NCBI RefSeq assembly: GCF_023715895.1
Contig: NZ_JAMBOO010000006.1
Location: forward strand, 110,806-174,805
Length of the DNA stretch: 64,000 bases
Direction of reading: 5' to 3'
Source of the DNA: Domibacillus indicus
GTDB lineage: Bacteria > Bacillota > Bacilli > Bacillales > Domibacillaceae
Shown piece by piece: positions 35,874 through 43,730 of this stretch; the first letter of the stretch is position 1; every line of letters starts with the position of its first letter. The position numbers were made by a program, and so were the translations under genes. The notes under the pieces were generated by a model. It did no database searches. It saw only the letters and a list, made by a program, of their open reading frames with translations, and was not told the DNA's origin.

Positions 35874-36538
35874 TGGGAACGCCAAAGCGAATTGCCCTGT
35901 CGTGGAGCGGCGGCAAAGACTGCATGATGGTTTTTCACATGTTAAAAAAACAGCCAGTCGACATTGCCTGCCTCATCACTACAGCGCCGATTGAAACGGG
36001 ACGCACATTCGGGCACGATGAGAAAATGGAGCTGATTGAAGCGCAGAGCAAAGCGCTTGGCGTTCCGGTTCACTTTATTCGGTGCCGCTATGACCACTAC
36101 ACGGAAGATTTTATCCGTGACTTGCACGAGCTGAAAAAGTCGTTTCAGCTGGACGGGATTGCATACGGGGACATTTATACAGATGCTCACTTTGAATGGG
36201 GAGAAAACACAGCGGCTGCTGCAGGGCTTGCCGCTCTTTTCCCTCTGCGTGCCGCACCGGACCAAGCTTCCCGCATGCTAGAAGAATTTATTGATACAGA
36301 ATATAAGGCATTGATTATTCGTACTCGTAAAGGCTCAATCAGCCCGGACTTTCTCGGCCGGACACTCGATGCCTCTTTTGCGGCGGATATCGCGCAGACG
36401 GACTGCTGCCCGATGGGTGAAAACGGTGAATATCATACGTTTGTTTATGATGGACCACTGTTTCAGCATCCCATTTCGGTCCGTACTGGAGACGTTTTGG
36501 AGTCAGATGCTTCGTTACGTCTGGAGCTATTTTTATAA
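35873..36538 (+). CDS. DUF71/Dph6-like PP-loop ATP pyrophosphatase
   Basis: 221 residues. The PP-loop SWSGGKDCMMV near the N-terminus binds ATP, and the conserved GIAYGDIYTDAHFEWGENTAAAAGL region and the C-terminal DCCPMGENGEYHTFVYDGPLF match COG2102. The eukaryotic and archaeal relative is diphthine-ammonia ligase, but bacteria lack diphthamide. Comparative genomics has proposed a B12-salvage amidation role for a bacterial branch. This organism has a B12 salvage operon elsewhere in the window, but this gene is coupled to an ABC-F ATPase instead. Confidence 0.85.
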   Translation: MGTPKRIALSWSGGKDCMMVFHMLKKQPVDIACLITTAPIETGRTFGHDEKMELIEAQSKALGVPVHFIRCRYDHYTEDFIRDLHELKKSFQLDGIAYGDIYTDAHFEWGENTAAAAGLAALFPLRAAPDQASRMLEEFIDTEYKALIIRTRKGSISPDFLGRTLDASFAADIAQTDCCPMGENGEYHTFVYDGPLFQHPISVRTGDVLESDASLRLELFL

Positions 36539-36569
36539 AAAAGGAGACAGCCGCAGCTGTCTCCTTTTT
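36538..36569. terminator. Bidirectional terminator
   Basis: AAAAAGGAGACAGC and GCTGTCTCCTTTTT form a 14-bp stem. Confidence 0.88.
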
Positions 36570-36608
36570 CTTTCCCGTACTTTGTCGGGATTTGTTTCCC
36601 GGCTCCCG

Positions 36609-37778
36609 TTATTTTTTTTCAGTCCGGATCGGCTTGCTTTTTACCGGCAATGCTTTCCCTTTGAAAAATTCATATTTTTCGAGCTCTACGCCCATTTGGC
36701 GCGCCATTTTTTTTAGTTCTTTTTCTTGAAATTCACTTGTAATCAACGTGATAACTGTACCGTCTTCACCGGCTCGTCCTGTACGGCCTGAACGGTGTGT
36801 GTACTCACGCACATTGTGGGGTGCCTCAAAGTGCAGCACATGGGTCAGCCCTTTCACATCGAGTCCGCGTGCGGCTACATCTGTTGCAAACAGAAGCGGC
36901 GCTTTGCCGTTTCGGAAATCCCGAATGGCTTTCACACGCTCTTCTTTGCGAAGCTCACTATGCAGCACGGCATTTTTAAGTCCTTTGTACGCCAGCTTCT
37001 CTGACATCACATTGACATCCGTAATGTCTTTGATAAAAGCGAGCATCCGCTCGGGCTGAAATACACGCATGACCTTTTCGATCATTTGCTGCTTTTCTTT
37101 CCACGCGCAGGTAAAATAGAGGTGGCGCACCGTTCCTTCCTTAGGCAGGCTTACTTTTTTGATGCGGACGGTTTCCGGATCCTTCATCAGCTCTTTCGCT
37201 TTTTCTTCAGCCGCAGCGGGCAGTGTAGCCGAAAACAGAGCAAGCTGGCGGTCCTTTTGTGTAGCTTTGATAATCGCTTGAACCGGCTCAAAAAGGGCAG
37301 TTGTAAATAGCTCATCCCCTTCATCCAGCACGATAAATTTCACTTCATGCATTTTCAATTTTTTCATTTGAATGAGTTCCAAAAGCCGTCCAGGTGTTCC
37401 GCAGACAATATGAGGCGGTTTTTTCAGCCGGTCCGTCTGCCGTTTAATGTTTGCGCCGCCAATCATGCCGGCAGATGTAATCACACCGCCGCCGAATGTG
37501 CGGATTTCTTCTTGTATTTGCATAATCAGCTCACGCGATGACGCCATGACGATCGCTTGAACTTGATTGCGCTTCGGGTCGATTTTCTCCAGCATCGGTA
37601 AAACATAAGCCAGCGTTTTTCCCGTTCCAGTCGGTGATTCAGCAATCACATCACGTCCATCCAATAAAAGTGGAATGGCCTCTTCCTGAACGGGCATAGC
37701 CTGCTTAAAACCGGCCTTCTCCCATGATTCTTGTAAAAATGGCTGCAGTGATGATAAAAAATCGGGTTGTGTTGACAT
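36609..37778 (-). CDS. DEAD-box RNA helicase (YfmL-like)
   Basis: 389 residues, the minimal two-RecA-domain core. Q-motif region FKQAMPVQEEAIP, Walker A SPTGTGKT, motif III SAT, and motif VI HRSGRTGRAG. Motif II reads DEGD instead of DEAD. Length and the lack of a C-terminal RNA-binding extension fit B. subtilis YfmL, linked to 50S ribosome assembly and cold growth. The basic tail (KSKPIRTEKK) is short. AAGGAGC precedes the ATG. Confidence 0.88.
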   Translation of the reverse strand: MSTQPDFLSSLQPFLQESWEKAGFKQAMPVQEEAIPLLLDGRDVIAESPTGTGKTLAYVLPMLEKIDPKRNQVQAIVMASSRELIMQIQEEIRTFGGGVITSAGMIGGANIKRQTDRLKKPPHIVCGTPGRLLELIQMKKLKMHEVKFIVLDEGDELFTTALFEPVQAIIKATQKDRQLALFSATLPAAAEEKAKELMKDPETVRIKKVSLPKEGTVRHLYFTCAWKEKQQMIEKVMRVFQPERMLAFIKDITDVNVMSEKLAYKGLKNAVLHSELRKEERVKAIRDFRNGKAPLLFATDVAARGLDVKGLTHVLHFEAPHNVREYTHRSGRTGRAGEDGTVITLITSEFQEKELKKMARQMGVELEKYEFFKGKALPVKSKPIRTEKK

Positions 37779-37884
37779 AAAAGCTCCTTCATTGTTTTTT
37801 GTTTATTATCCATTTTTTTCTCATGTTTAACAATGACAAAATAAGGTTACAGTACAGAAAACGATTTCTTAGGAGATGAATCGA

Positions 37885-38085
37885 ATGAATAAAAAGCTTG
37901 ATCAAGGCAAAATGGACAATCCAGAGCAAATCGACACTGAAAACGAAAGCCTGTATGATAAATTTGAAGAAGAACAAAACGTAGATGCGATTCCACTTGA
38001 AGATTTGAAAATGGAACAGCGGGAAGAAAAGGACAAGCATAAAACAAAAGACTCTTCCTCAAGCGAAGAAAAATATCCGGATTAA
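37885..38085 (+). CDS. Small acidic, disordered hypothetical protein
   Basis: 66 residues, almost all polar and charged (about 20 Glu/Asp), ending KDSSSSEEKYPD. No signal, membrane span or Cys. The ATG at 37885 has AGGAG 9 nt upstream; the ATG at 37876 lies too close. A terminator starts at the stop codon. No family is recognised. The composition resembles small Bacillus stress or spore-associated hydrophilic proteins, but nothing specific supports that. Confidence 0.65.
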   Translation: MNKKLDQGKMDNPEQIDTENESLYDKFEEEQNVDAIPLEDLKMEQREEKDKHKTKDSSSSEEKYPD

Positions 38086-38115
38086 AAGCAGCGGCCGTCT
38101 CGCCGCTGCTTTTTA
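38085..38115. terminator. Bidirectional terminator
   Basis: AAAAGCAGCGG and CCGCTGCTTTT form the stem between convergent genes; the right arm reaches the stop of the glycosylase gene. Confidence 0.88.
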
Positions 38116-38739
38116 TCTGGAAACGTACGGATTGCCTTCCACCCAAAAGCGCCATGGATAATCCTTTGCTTCTCCGCTGTTTGCAATGCCGATTCTGGGG
38201 CCGACGGCGATTTTTTCGGGTGTGAAGCCGTGGGCAATAAACAGGGGCGGCTCATCAAAACGACGTCCATAATCGATCATATGAATGCCGAGTGCTTTTG
38301 TCAGCTTACCGGGACCGCTCGTTAAATTTTTCATCGGCATTTCTCCCCGCCGTTCCATCATTAAATCAATCCCATCGTACGGTTCCACTGCCCGGATCAA
38401 TACAGCTTCCGGCAGTCCTTCTTCCCCGCTCACCACATTCACGAGACAGTGTGTGTGCATCAAATAGGTATACACGCGCCCAGGCTCCGCAAACATCACT
38501 TCTGTACGCTTTGTTCTTCTATTATTATAGCTGTGCGCTGCACGGTCTAATGGACCCCGGTATGCCTCTGTTTCCACAATAAAGCCTGAAGCTGTGCCTT
38601 CTTCTGTTTCCTTCACAAGAAGGCAGCCGAGTAAATTGCGGGCCAGAGACAGTGTCGGTCCATGAAAAAACGCGTCACTAACCGGCTTATAGCTATAGCT
38701 GTTTGAACCGTTCTGTAATGTTTTGCCGGTCTGCTTCAT
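38113..38739 (-). CDS. 3-methyladenine DNA glycosylase (AAG/MPG family)
   Basis: 208 residues. It flips out and excises alkylated purines. GCLLVKETEEG, FIVETEAYRGPLDRAAHSYNNRRTKR (the catalytic Glu and DNA-intercalating region, split by usual spacing) and YTYLMHTHCLVNVVSG are signature segments, along with SGPGKLTKALGI. AGGAGG lies before the ATG at 38739, which is 47 nt inside the upstream DUF2254 gene. The pairing with a membrane protein is probably only operonic. Confidence 0.93.
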   Translation of the reverse strand: MKQTGKTLQNGSNSYSYKPVSDAFFHGPTLSLARNLLGCLLVKETEEGTASGFIVETEAYRGPLDRAAHSYNNRRTKRTEVMFAEPGRVYTYLMHTHCLVNVVSGEEGLPEAVLIRAVEPYDGIDLMMERRGEMPMKNLTSGPGKLTKALGIHMIDYGRRFDEPPLFIAHGFTPEKIAVGPRIGIANSGEAKDYPWRFWVEGNPYVSR

Positions 38740-39928
38740 TTAAAATATCCTCCTCTACTTTCGCCCGGACATAGCTGCCGAAATCGCGCACCTTTTTTTG
38801 AATGGCCGGGGTGTTGTTATCCGAAATCATGTCTAATGCATCAAATACAGCCAAAAGCACAGACACGCGATCCCGCCCCGAATAACAAATTTCATAAAAC
38901 GTTTCATATAAAATCTTTTCAAACGGACGTCGAGGGATGATTACTCTGTCTTCAAAAACAGTGTATTTTCCATCGAGGCGGCTTGCTTCATCAAGTGCCA
39001 TCCCAATATGGCGGATGCCGTCAATTGCTGTATTCGGATCGTTCGCTCCCGGAGCCAGGGCCCGCAGCGTAATTTCAGCGAGCTTTTGAACGGCAAACTC
39101 CACATCCTGTACCGGCGTCCGTTCTTCACCGACTTTTACGTAATCGCGCACATCCTGATGAAACGAACGAGAGCGGTATAGCTTAACGAGAGGCGTTTTT
39201 TTTGTTACAAAAGTCCCGATTGGTTCCAGCAATTCGATTACACAATCGTGTTTTTTCGCCGTCTCTAAAAGCTTTTCCCATTCATATAATTGAATGTAGC
39301 CTTTTTTACCGGAGATCAGCATTTCCGGTTCTCCCTCTGGCACAGGAGGATGATCATCCACCCGGCTGCCTGCAACCTCCACTTTTTCAACGGTTTCCAC
39401 TGCATCATCTGCCAGCCGGTCAATTAATTTGGTTACTTGAATAGAATCGGCCACATGCTGCAAGAAATGAGCAAAAAAACCGAGACAGACAAGCGCAATG
39501 CATACTCCCACTGCAGCAGAAATAACCGGGTCATCTGCATTTACTTCGCGGATAAACAGCAGGGAAAACATGGAGTAAACAAACCCGCCCATAAATACAC
39601 CGAGAACCCGAAGCGTGACTTTATCATGAATAAAGTTTTGTAAAATACGCGGTGAAAATTGTCCTGAATAAGTGGTTAATACAACCATCAGTGTAGAAAA
39701 AGTAATCGAGGTCATCGTTAAGAGAGAGCCTGCAAGAGAGCCGAGAATGGTCTCAGACAAAGAAGTGCTGGTTAAAAGCCGGTCCGGCACCCACCTTTTG
39801 AGCTCTGCGTAATGCGAAATATCCATCCAAACCACTAAACTGGCCAAAAGGAGAGCGCCGATGCTGTAAATTCCCGGTACAATCCAAATATGGCGTGATA
39901 AATTTAATCTCGTCCGTTCCTTTATCAT
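38693..39928 (-). CDS. DUF2254 membrane protein
   Basis: 411 residues. Four hydrophobic segments in the N-terminal 190 residues, the second and third flanking LLTMTSITFSTLMVVLTTYSGQFSPRIL, which is the DUF2254 hallmark. A cytoplasmic C-terminal domain contains LAPGANDPNTAIDGIRHI. The ATG at 39928 follows GGGAGGTGG; the ATG at 40153 reads through noncoding DNA. Function is unknown. It is co-transcribed with the DNA glycosylase. Confidence 0.85.
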   Translation of the reverse strand: MIKERTRLNLSRHIWIVPGIYSIGALLLASLVVWMDISHYAELKRWVPDRLLTSTSLSETILGSLAGSLLTMTSITFSTLMVVLTTYSGQFSPRILQNFIHDKVTLRVLGVFMGGFVYSMFSLLFIREVNADDPVISAAVGVCIALVCLGFFAHFLQHVADSIQVTKLIDRLADDAVETVEKVEVAGSRVDDHPPVPEGEPEMLISGKKGYIQLYEWEKLLETAKKHDCVIELLEPIGTFVTKKTPLVKLYRSRSFHQDVRDYVKVGEERTPVQDVEFAVQKLAEITLRALAPGANDPNTAIDGIRHIGMALDEASRLDGKYTVFEDRVIIPRRPFEKILYETFYEICYSGRDRVSVLLAVFDALDMISDNNTPAIQKKVRDFGSYVRAKVEEDILNEADRQNITERFKQL

Positions 39929-40045
39929 CAAACCACCTCCCTTTTCTTTTTTCCGTTTTGACTGTTTTCCAAAACATTTTCTGTTACTTTTCTGTTCGTT
40001 CCGGGTACAGTAAAGATAAGCATTGAATTTCAGGAGGTTATGTTT

Positions 40046-40375
40046 ATGGAATGGATTGGCTGGATCAGTCTCGCTATTTTTGTGGCTGCGCTTATTTATC
40101 TTGCCGTCGCAGCGGTTAAAGCATTTAAATCGATCAAACCAAAAGTCGATCATTTAAAAGCAGCACAGCAGCGTATTCAAACAGAAACGGATAAAATCAA
40201 AGGCGAAACAGATGAATTAAAAGTTCATCAAGAACACATTATGGCGGATGTTGATCATGCAAAACAAGCGGTTACATTAACTGTAAATGAAGCAAAACAA
40301 ATTCCACAAAACGCCAAATTTTTTGCCAAAACAGCGGCCGACCCAATAAAAAATAAAAAAACTGCTAAGGCTTAA
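40046..40375 (+). CDS. Membrane-anchored coiled-coil protein (DUF948-like)
   Basis: 109 residues. One N-terminal membrane span (about 5-25) is followed by a long Lys/Glu/Gln helix with heptad character (KAAQQRIQTETDKIKGETDE) and a basic tail. This is the plan of DUF948/YtxG-type proteins, often linked to general stress. AGGAGG (40032-40037) lies 8 nt before the ATG at 40046. Monocistronic, between a promoter-containing gap and a terminator. Confidence 0.65.
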   Translation: MEWIGWISLAIFVAALIYLAVAAVKAFKSIKPKVDHLKAAQQRIQTETDKIKGETDELKVHQEHIMADVDHAKQAVTLTVNEAKQIPQNAKFFAKTAADPIKNKKTAKA

Positions 40376-40389
40376 TGTGATAGGAATGA

Positions 40390-40429
40390 AAGGCTTTTCG
40401 GACAAGTGCCGAAGAGCCTCTTTTTTTTT
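40390..40429 (+). terminator. Intrinsic terminator
   Basis: AGGCTTTTCGG pairs with CCGAAGAGCCT (one GU), followed by nine T. Confidence 0.85.
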
Positions 40430-40454
40430 ACATTTTTATTTAGTTCGTTATAAT
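40427..40454 (+). promoter_or_regulatory. Probable promoter of putP
   Basis: TTTACA (40427-40432) and TATAAT (40449-40454) with a 16-nt spacer, 37 nt before the start codon. Confidence 0.6.
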
Positions 40455-40491
40455 GGTTACCGTTACGCAAAAAACAAGAAAGGATGTTTGA

Positions 40492-41958
40492 ATGAGTTTT
40501 TGGCTGTTGTTTTCAATTGGTATTTACATGGCCGGCATGTTGCTGATCGGGTGGTTAGCGTATCGAAAAACGTCTAACTTAACCGATTACATGCTTGGAG
40601 GCCGTGGGTTAGGTCCTGCTGTTACGGCACTTTCTGCCGGTGCATCAGACATGAGCAGCTGGCTCCTGATGGGACTGCCGGGTGCAATTTATATATCAGG
40701 TGTTAGTTCAGCATGGATTGTATTTGGATTAACTTTTGGAGCTTGGGCAAACTGGCTTTATGTAGCACCTCGGCTTCGTGTTTACACAGAAGTAGCAAAT
40801 GACTCCATCACCATACCCGGTTATCTGGAAAACCGCTTTGATGACCGTAAAAAAGTGCTGCGTCTCGTATCGGGCATTGTCATCTTAGTTTTCTTTACGT
40901 TTTATGTATCCTCTGGTATGGTATCCGGCGGCGTATTGTTTCATACAACGTTTGGACTTGATTATCATGCAGGACTTCTGCTTGTGACGGGAATTGTTGT
41001 GGCTTACACATTGTTCGGCGGCTTTCTTGCAGTGAGCTGGACTGATTTTGTACAGGGAATTATTATGGTTTTGGCACTCCTTCTTGTACCGATTGTGACG
41101 CTTATCGAAATGGGCGGACTTGGTACAGCTGTATCAGAAGTACGATCCATTGATCCAAAAATGCTGGATATTTTCCAGGGACAAAGTGTATTAGGCATTG
41201 TTTCATTGATTGCATGGGGACTAGGCTACTTCGGGCAGCCGCATATCATCGTCCGTTTCATGGCGATCACGTCCAGAAAAGATGTGAAAACAGCGCGCCG
41301 GATCGGCATGAGCTGGATGATTTTCTCTATCGTTGGAGCAATGTTTACCGGTTTCCTTGGCATCGCGTATTACTCGATGAACGGTCTTACGATCGGTGAT
41401 CCGGAAACGATTTTTATTAAACTGGGTGAAATTTTATTCCATCCCTTTATTACAGGCTTCGTCCTATCCGCTATTTTAGCGGCTGTTATGAGTACGATTT
41501 CCTCGCAGCTTCTTGTCACATCGAGTTCGCTCGTGGAAGATCTGTACAGAACGTTTTTACGCCGTGATGCGTCTGATAAAGAGCTGGTATTTCTTGGACG
41601 TGCAGCTGTATTGATCGTTTCTGTTATCGCGCTTGCGCTTGGCTGGGAGAAAAATGATACGATCTTAGGGCTTGTCAGCTATGCATGGGCCGGGTTCGGT
41701 GCTGCGTTTGGGCCGGCGATTCTGCTCAGCTTGTACTGGAAGCGAATGACGAAATGGGGCGCACTCGCCGGAATGCTCGTTGGAGCCGTAACCGTCATCC
41801 TCTGGGCGGAAGTCCCTGCACTGGCAGATTTCCTTTACGAATTAATTCCAGGATTCGTTCTCTCTCTTTTAGCGATTATCCTCGTTAGTCTGCTGACAAA
41901 AACAGAGGGTAAAACGGAAGAACGATTCAACGAATTTACCGCGAAAATGAAAGAATAA
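40492..41958 (+). CDS. putP: Sodium/proline symporter PutP
   Basis: 488 residues, about thirteen membrane segments, sodium:solute symporter family. Family markers are DYMLGGRGLGPAVTALSAGASDMSSW in the first helices (split by usual spacing), GLGYFGQPHIIVRFMA and the ILAAVMSTISSQLLVTSS segment with the sodium-site serines. The overall pattern is that of PutP/OpuE proline carriers. OpuE serves osmoprotection and PutP serves catabolism; the sequence does not separate them and no proline-catabolism genes are adjacent. AAAGGATG precedes the ATG. Confidence 0.92.
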   Translation: MSFWLLFSIGIYMAGMLLIGWLAYRKTSNLTDYMLGGRGLGPAVTALSAGASDMSSWLLMGLPGAIYISGVSSAWIVFGLTFGAWANWLYVAPRLRVYTEVANDSITIPGYLENRFDDRKKVLRLVSGIVILVFFTFYVSSGMVSGGVLFHTTFGLDYHAGLLLVTGIVVAYTLFGGFLAVSWTDFVQGIIMVLALLLVPIVTLIEMGGLGTAVSEVRSIDPKMLDIFQGQSVLGIVSLIAWGLGYFGQPHIIVRFMAITSRKDVKTARRIGMSWMIFSIVGAMFTGFLGIAYYSMNGLTIGDPETIFIKLGEILFHPFITGFVLSAILAAVMSTISSQLLVTSSSLVEDLYRTFLRRDASDKELVFLGRAAVLIVSVIALALGWEKNDTILGLVSYAWAGFGAAFGPAILLSLYWKRMTKWGALAGMLVGAVTVILWAEVPALADFLYELIPGFVLSLLAIILVSLLTKTEGKTEERFNEFTAKMKE

Positions 41959-41968
41959 GGTCCAGCTC

Positions 41969-41997
41969 TTTCTTTCGTGCGGTCAGTGAAATATAAT
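41969..41997 (+). promoter_or_regulatory. Probable promoter of glnS
   Basis: TATAAT at 41992-41997 with a weak TTTCTT -35 at 41969-41974. Transcription would start near 42004, which argues for the TTG at 42036 as the start codon rather than the ATG at 42006. No T-box leader fits into this 47-nt gap. Confidence 0.5.
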
Positions 41998-42035
41998 AGG
42001 CATACATGACCTTAACAGAGAAAGGCTGGATTCAC

Positions 42036-43688
42036 TTGGAACAATCATCTAACTTTATTCGCACGATCATCAAACAGGATCTGGAATCAGGCAAACGGGA
42101 TCATGTTATCACCCGTTTCCCGCCTGAGCCGAACGGCTATCTGCATATTGGCCACGCGAAATCGATCGTCATTAACTTCGGGCTTGCTGACGATTTTGGC
42201 GGCAAAACGAATTTGCGTTTTGACGATACAAACCCATTAAAAGAAGATCAGGAATACGTGGATTCGATCAAAGAAGACGTTGCCTGGCTTGGCTATGAGT
42301 GGGATGAACTTCGCTATGCATCCGATTATTTTGATGAAATGTACGCACGCGCTGTACTACTGATTAAAAAAGAGCTCGCTTACGTGGACGACCTGTCTGC
42401 TGACGAAATCCGTGAATACCGCGGTACGCTGACAGAGCCAGGGAAAGTAAGCCCGTACCGCACCCGGACTGTAGAAGAAAACCTTGATTTATTCGAACGG
42501 ATGAAAAACGGCGAATTTGCAGACGGAACAAAAGTGCTTCGGGCAAAAATCGATATGGCTTCTCCTAATTTAAATTTGCGTGATCCGGTTTTATACCGTG
42601 TTTCTCATGCGTCCCATCACAATACGGGTGATAAATGGTGCATTTATCCGATGTATGATTTTGCACATCCGCTTGAAGACGCGATTGAAGGCGTGACGCA
42701 CTCTCTTTGTACAACGGAATTCGAAGACCACCGTCCTCTTTATGAATGGGTAGTCCGTGAATGTGAAATGGATATGCAGCCGCAGCAAATCGAATTTGGC
42801 CGTCTAGGCCTTACCAATACGGTGATGAGTAAGCGGAAATTAAAACAGCTTGTAGACGAAAAGCACGTAGACGGCTGGGATGACCCGCGCCTTCCGACCA
42901 TTTCCGGCATGCGCCGCCGTGGTTTTACAGCAGAAGCAATTCGCGAATTTGTGAAAGAAACAGGCGTATCGAAAAACTCTGGTGTGGTGGATTCAGCTAT
43001 GCTTGACCACTTTGTCCGTGAAGACCTGAAGCTGAAAGCACCTCGGACAATGGGTGTGCTCCGTCCATTAAAACTTGTCATTACCAATTATCCTGAAGGC
43101 CAGGTTGAATGGCTGGATGCGGAAATCAATCCGGAAAATCCAGAAATGGGTATGCGGAAAATTCCGTTTTCACGTGAGATTTATATCGAGCAGGAAGACT
43201 TTATGGAAGAACCGCCGAAAAAATATTTCCGCCTCTTCCCAGGCAATGAAGTTCGCTTGAAACACGCTTACTTTGTTAAATGCGAAGACTTCATTAAAGA
43301 TGAGAACGGCAATGTAGTTGAGATTCACTGCACGTACGATCCACGCACAAAGAGCGGTTCTGACTTTAATGAACGGAAAGTAAAAGGAACGATTCACTGG
43401 GTAGATGCAACACACGCAGTACCTGCTGAGTTCCGCTTGTATGAGCCGCTCATTATGGACAGCGAAGAAGGCGAGGACACAGAAGGCAAAACGTTCCTTG
43501 ATTATGTAAATAAAAATTCACTTGAAACATTAAACGGATTTATCGAGCCAAACTTGAAAGATATAGATGTACAAGAAAAACTACAATTTTTCCGCCACGG
43601 CTACTTTAACGTAGATCCGAAGCACTCTGAGCCCGGCAAACCAGTCTTTAACCGGATTGTCTCTTTAAAAAGCTCATTTAGATTGTAA
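42036..43688 (+). CDS. glnS: Glutaminyl-tRNA synthetase GlnRS
   Basis: 550 residues, class I synthetase. The ATP motif [16 protein letters not shown] and the KMSKS equivalent VMSKRKL are present. [19 protein letters not shown] and the C-terminal beta-barrel region (about 340-550, with [23 protein letters not shown], split here) are GlnRS features that GluRS lacks. The TTG start at 42036 gives the usual N-terminus [15 protein letters not shown] and has AAAGG 10 nt upstream. Most Bacillus species lack GlnRS and make Gln-tRNA with GatCAB, so this gene suggests lateral transfer or retention of both routes. Confidence 0.93.
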   Translation: MEQSSNFIRTIIKQDLESGKRDHVITRFPPEPNGYLHIGHAKSIVINFGLADDFGGKTNLRFDDTNPLKEDQEYVDSIKEDVAWLGYEWDELRYASDYFDEMYARAVLLIKKELAYVDDLSADEIREYRGTLTEPGKVSPYRTRTVEENLDLFERMKNGEFADGTKVLRAKIDMASPNLNLRDPVLYRVSHASHHNTGDKWCIYPMYDFAHPLEDAIEGVTHSLCTTEFEDHRPLYEWVVRECEMDMQPQQIEFGRLGLTNTVMSKRKLKQLVDEKHVDGWDDPRLPTISGMRRRGFTAEAIREFVKETGVSKNSGVVDSAMLDHFVREDLKLKAPRTMGVLRPLKLVITNYPEGQVEWLDAEINPENPEMGMRKIPFSREIYIEQEDFMEEPPKKYFRLFPGNEVRLKHAYFVKCEDFIKDENGNVVEIHCTYDPRTKSGSDFNERKVKGTIHWVDATHAVPAEFRLYEPLIMDSEEGEDTEGKTFLDYVNKNSLETLNGFIEPNLKDIDVQEKLQFFRHGYFNVDPKHSEPGKPVFNRIVSLKSSFRL

Positions 43689-43692
43689 TGGT

Positions 43693-43730
43693 AAAAAACC
43701 CGCCGTTATTCAAGACGGCGGGTTTTTCTT
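43693..43730. terminator. Bidirectional terminator between glnS and the amylase gene
   Basis: AAACCCGCCGT pairs with ACGGCGGGTTT, with A and T tracts on either side. Confidence 0.88.

Noticed and set aside
39929..40153. Long N-terminal extension of the DUF2254 protein.
   Set aside because: The translated stretch is Cys/Asn/Lys-rich and non-membrane-like, covers the promoter region of the divergent gene, and GGGAGGTGG marks the internal ATG.
41959..42035. Possible T-box leader for glnS.
   Set aside because: Too short and no specifier or T-box sequence is visible.
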